This document shows positions 24,305-24,509 of a stretch of DNA of 24,509 nucleotides, one piece after another (within the stretch, counting starts at the first letter, position 1; every line of letters begins with the position of its first letter). Location: positions 1 to 24,509 of the forward strand of contig JAFGCA010000107.1 in NCBI GenBank assembly GCA_016932895.1, given 5' to 3'. Origin of the DNA: Sedimentisphaerales bacterium (GTDB lineage: Bacteria > Planctomycetota > Phycisphaerae > Sedimentisphaerales > SG8-4). Below the pieces are notes generated by a model that saw only the letters and a list, made by a program, of their open reading frames with translations, searched no databases and was not told where the DNA came from. The position numbers were made by a program, and so were the translations under genes.

Positions 24305-24509
24305 CTATGGCCGGGTCAAGATGACGTCATCGACGTACAGGAGGCCCGTCTGGCCGCCTTCGATGCCGATGGTCAGTGTCGTGACATTCGTCAGGCTCAC
24401 GCCGACCGAGGCAAGGTCGATCTCCCACGCGATCCAGCCGCGACTGGCAACGTCACCCGGGTCGCCGTCGTAGGGGACCTTGACGCCGTTGATCTTGACG
24501 TACAAATCG
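24305..24509 (-). CDS. C-terminal part of a secreted LamG-type planctomycete protein (cut by window edge)
   Basis: The minus-strand frame is open from the window edge to a TAG at 24305-24307, giving 67 residues. DLYVKINGVKVPYDGDPGDV, WIAWEIDLASVGV, LTNVTTLTIGIEGG and a final LLYVDDVILTRP form a beta-rich jelly-roll end. This wording is typical of the C-terminal domain of large secreted LamG-type proteins in Phycisphaerae, where it is thought to be a carbohydrate-binding-like module. It converges on the sulfatase and belongs to another transcription unit. The start lies outside the window, so overall function cannot be stated. Confidence 0.7.
   Translation of the reverse strand, partial: DLYVKINGVKVPYDGDPGDVASRGWIAWEIDLASVGVSLTNVTTLTIGIEGGQTGLLYVDDVILTRP

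Noticed and set aside
1..24509. CRISPR arrays, rRNA genes or complete transposase genes
   Set aside because: No regularly spaced short repeats, rRNA motifs or transposase coding sequences were seen.

Overview
The window looks like a piece of a GC-rich chromosome from a planctomycete, most likely of the class Phycisphaerae. This rests on a combination of gene types, not on a marker gene: an ECF-like sigma factor next to a Ser/Thr protein kinase, secreted PD40/LamG proteins with dockerin-like calcium repeats, Tat-exported Gfo/Idh/MocA oxidoreductases and sulfatases, stand-alone uroporphyrinogen-decarboxylase-like proteins, and many glycoside hydrolases without any SusC/SusD or TonB partner.

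Left part (1-4870). A Ser/Thr kinase (minus strand, cut by the window edge and apparently disrupted near base 78) follows its sigma factor (694-1467, minus). Then come a small exported protein (1720-2361) and a PD40-dockerin-LamG protein (2449-4512), both on plus. The 3' end of the latter is a patchwork. The LamG domain stops at about 4125. It is followed by 264 bases that read as a type II secretin N-domain on the opposite strand (4123-4386), and then by the last 41 codons of a sugar isomerase-type TIM barrel (4387-4512). Next to it lies the 5' two-thirds of a tRNA-Arg(TCT) (4761-4808, minus) that has lost its T-arm and 3' acceptor strand. This 700-base stretch looks like a recombination scar.

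Central and right part (4873-24236). This is a divergently transcribed polysaccharide-utilisation locus. Leftward, with gaps of about 50 bases, run a GH20-like/SGNH fusion, a Tat-exported Gfo/Idh/MocA oxidoreductase and a 1352-residue protein joining a GH20 hexosaminidase, a second six-hairpin glycosidase-like domain and an F5/8-type-C (CBM32-like) domain. Rightward, with gaps below 65 bases, run a sodium:solute symporter, a rhamnose/fucose mutarotase-like lipoprotein, two URO-D superfamily proteins, two GH29 alpha-L-fucosidases, a GH95-like fucosidase and a Cys-type sulfatase. Promoter-like sequences for both directions lie between 11987 and 12059.

Together the genes suggest exolytic breakdown, outside the cytoplasm, of a sulfated, fucose-rich glycan that also contains N-acetylhexosamine. 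The released sugar would be mutarotated at the membrane and imported by sodium symport. The URO-D-like pair could act on methyl groups of the glycan, but that is speculation. No cytoplasmic fucose catabolic genes are present in the window. At the right edge (24305-24509, minus) is the C-terminus of another secreted planctomycete-type protein.
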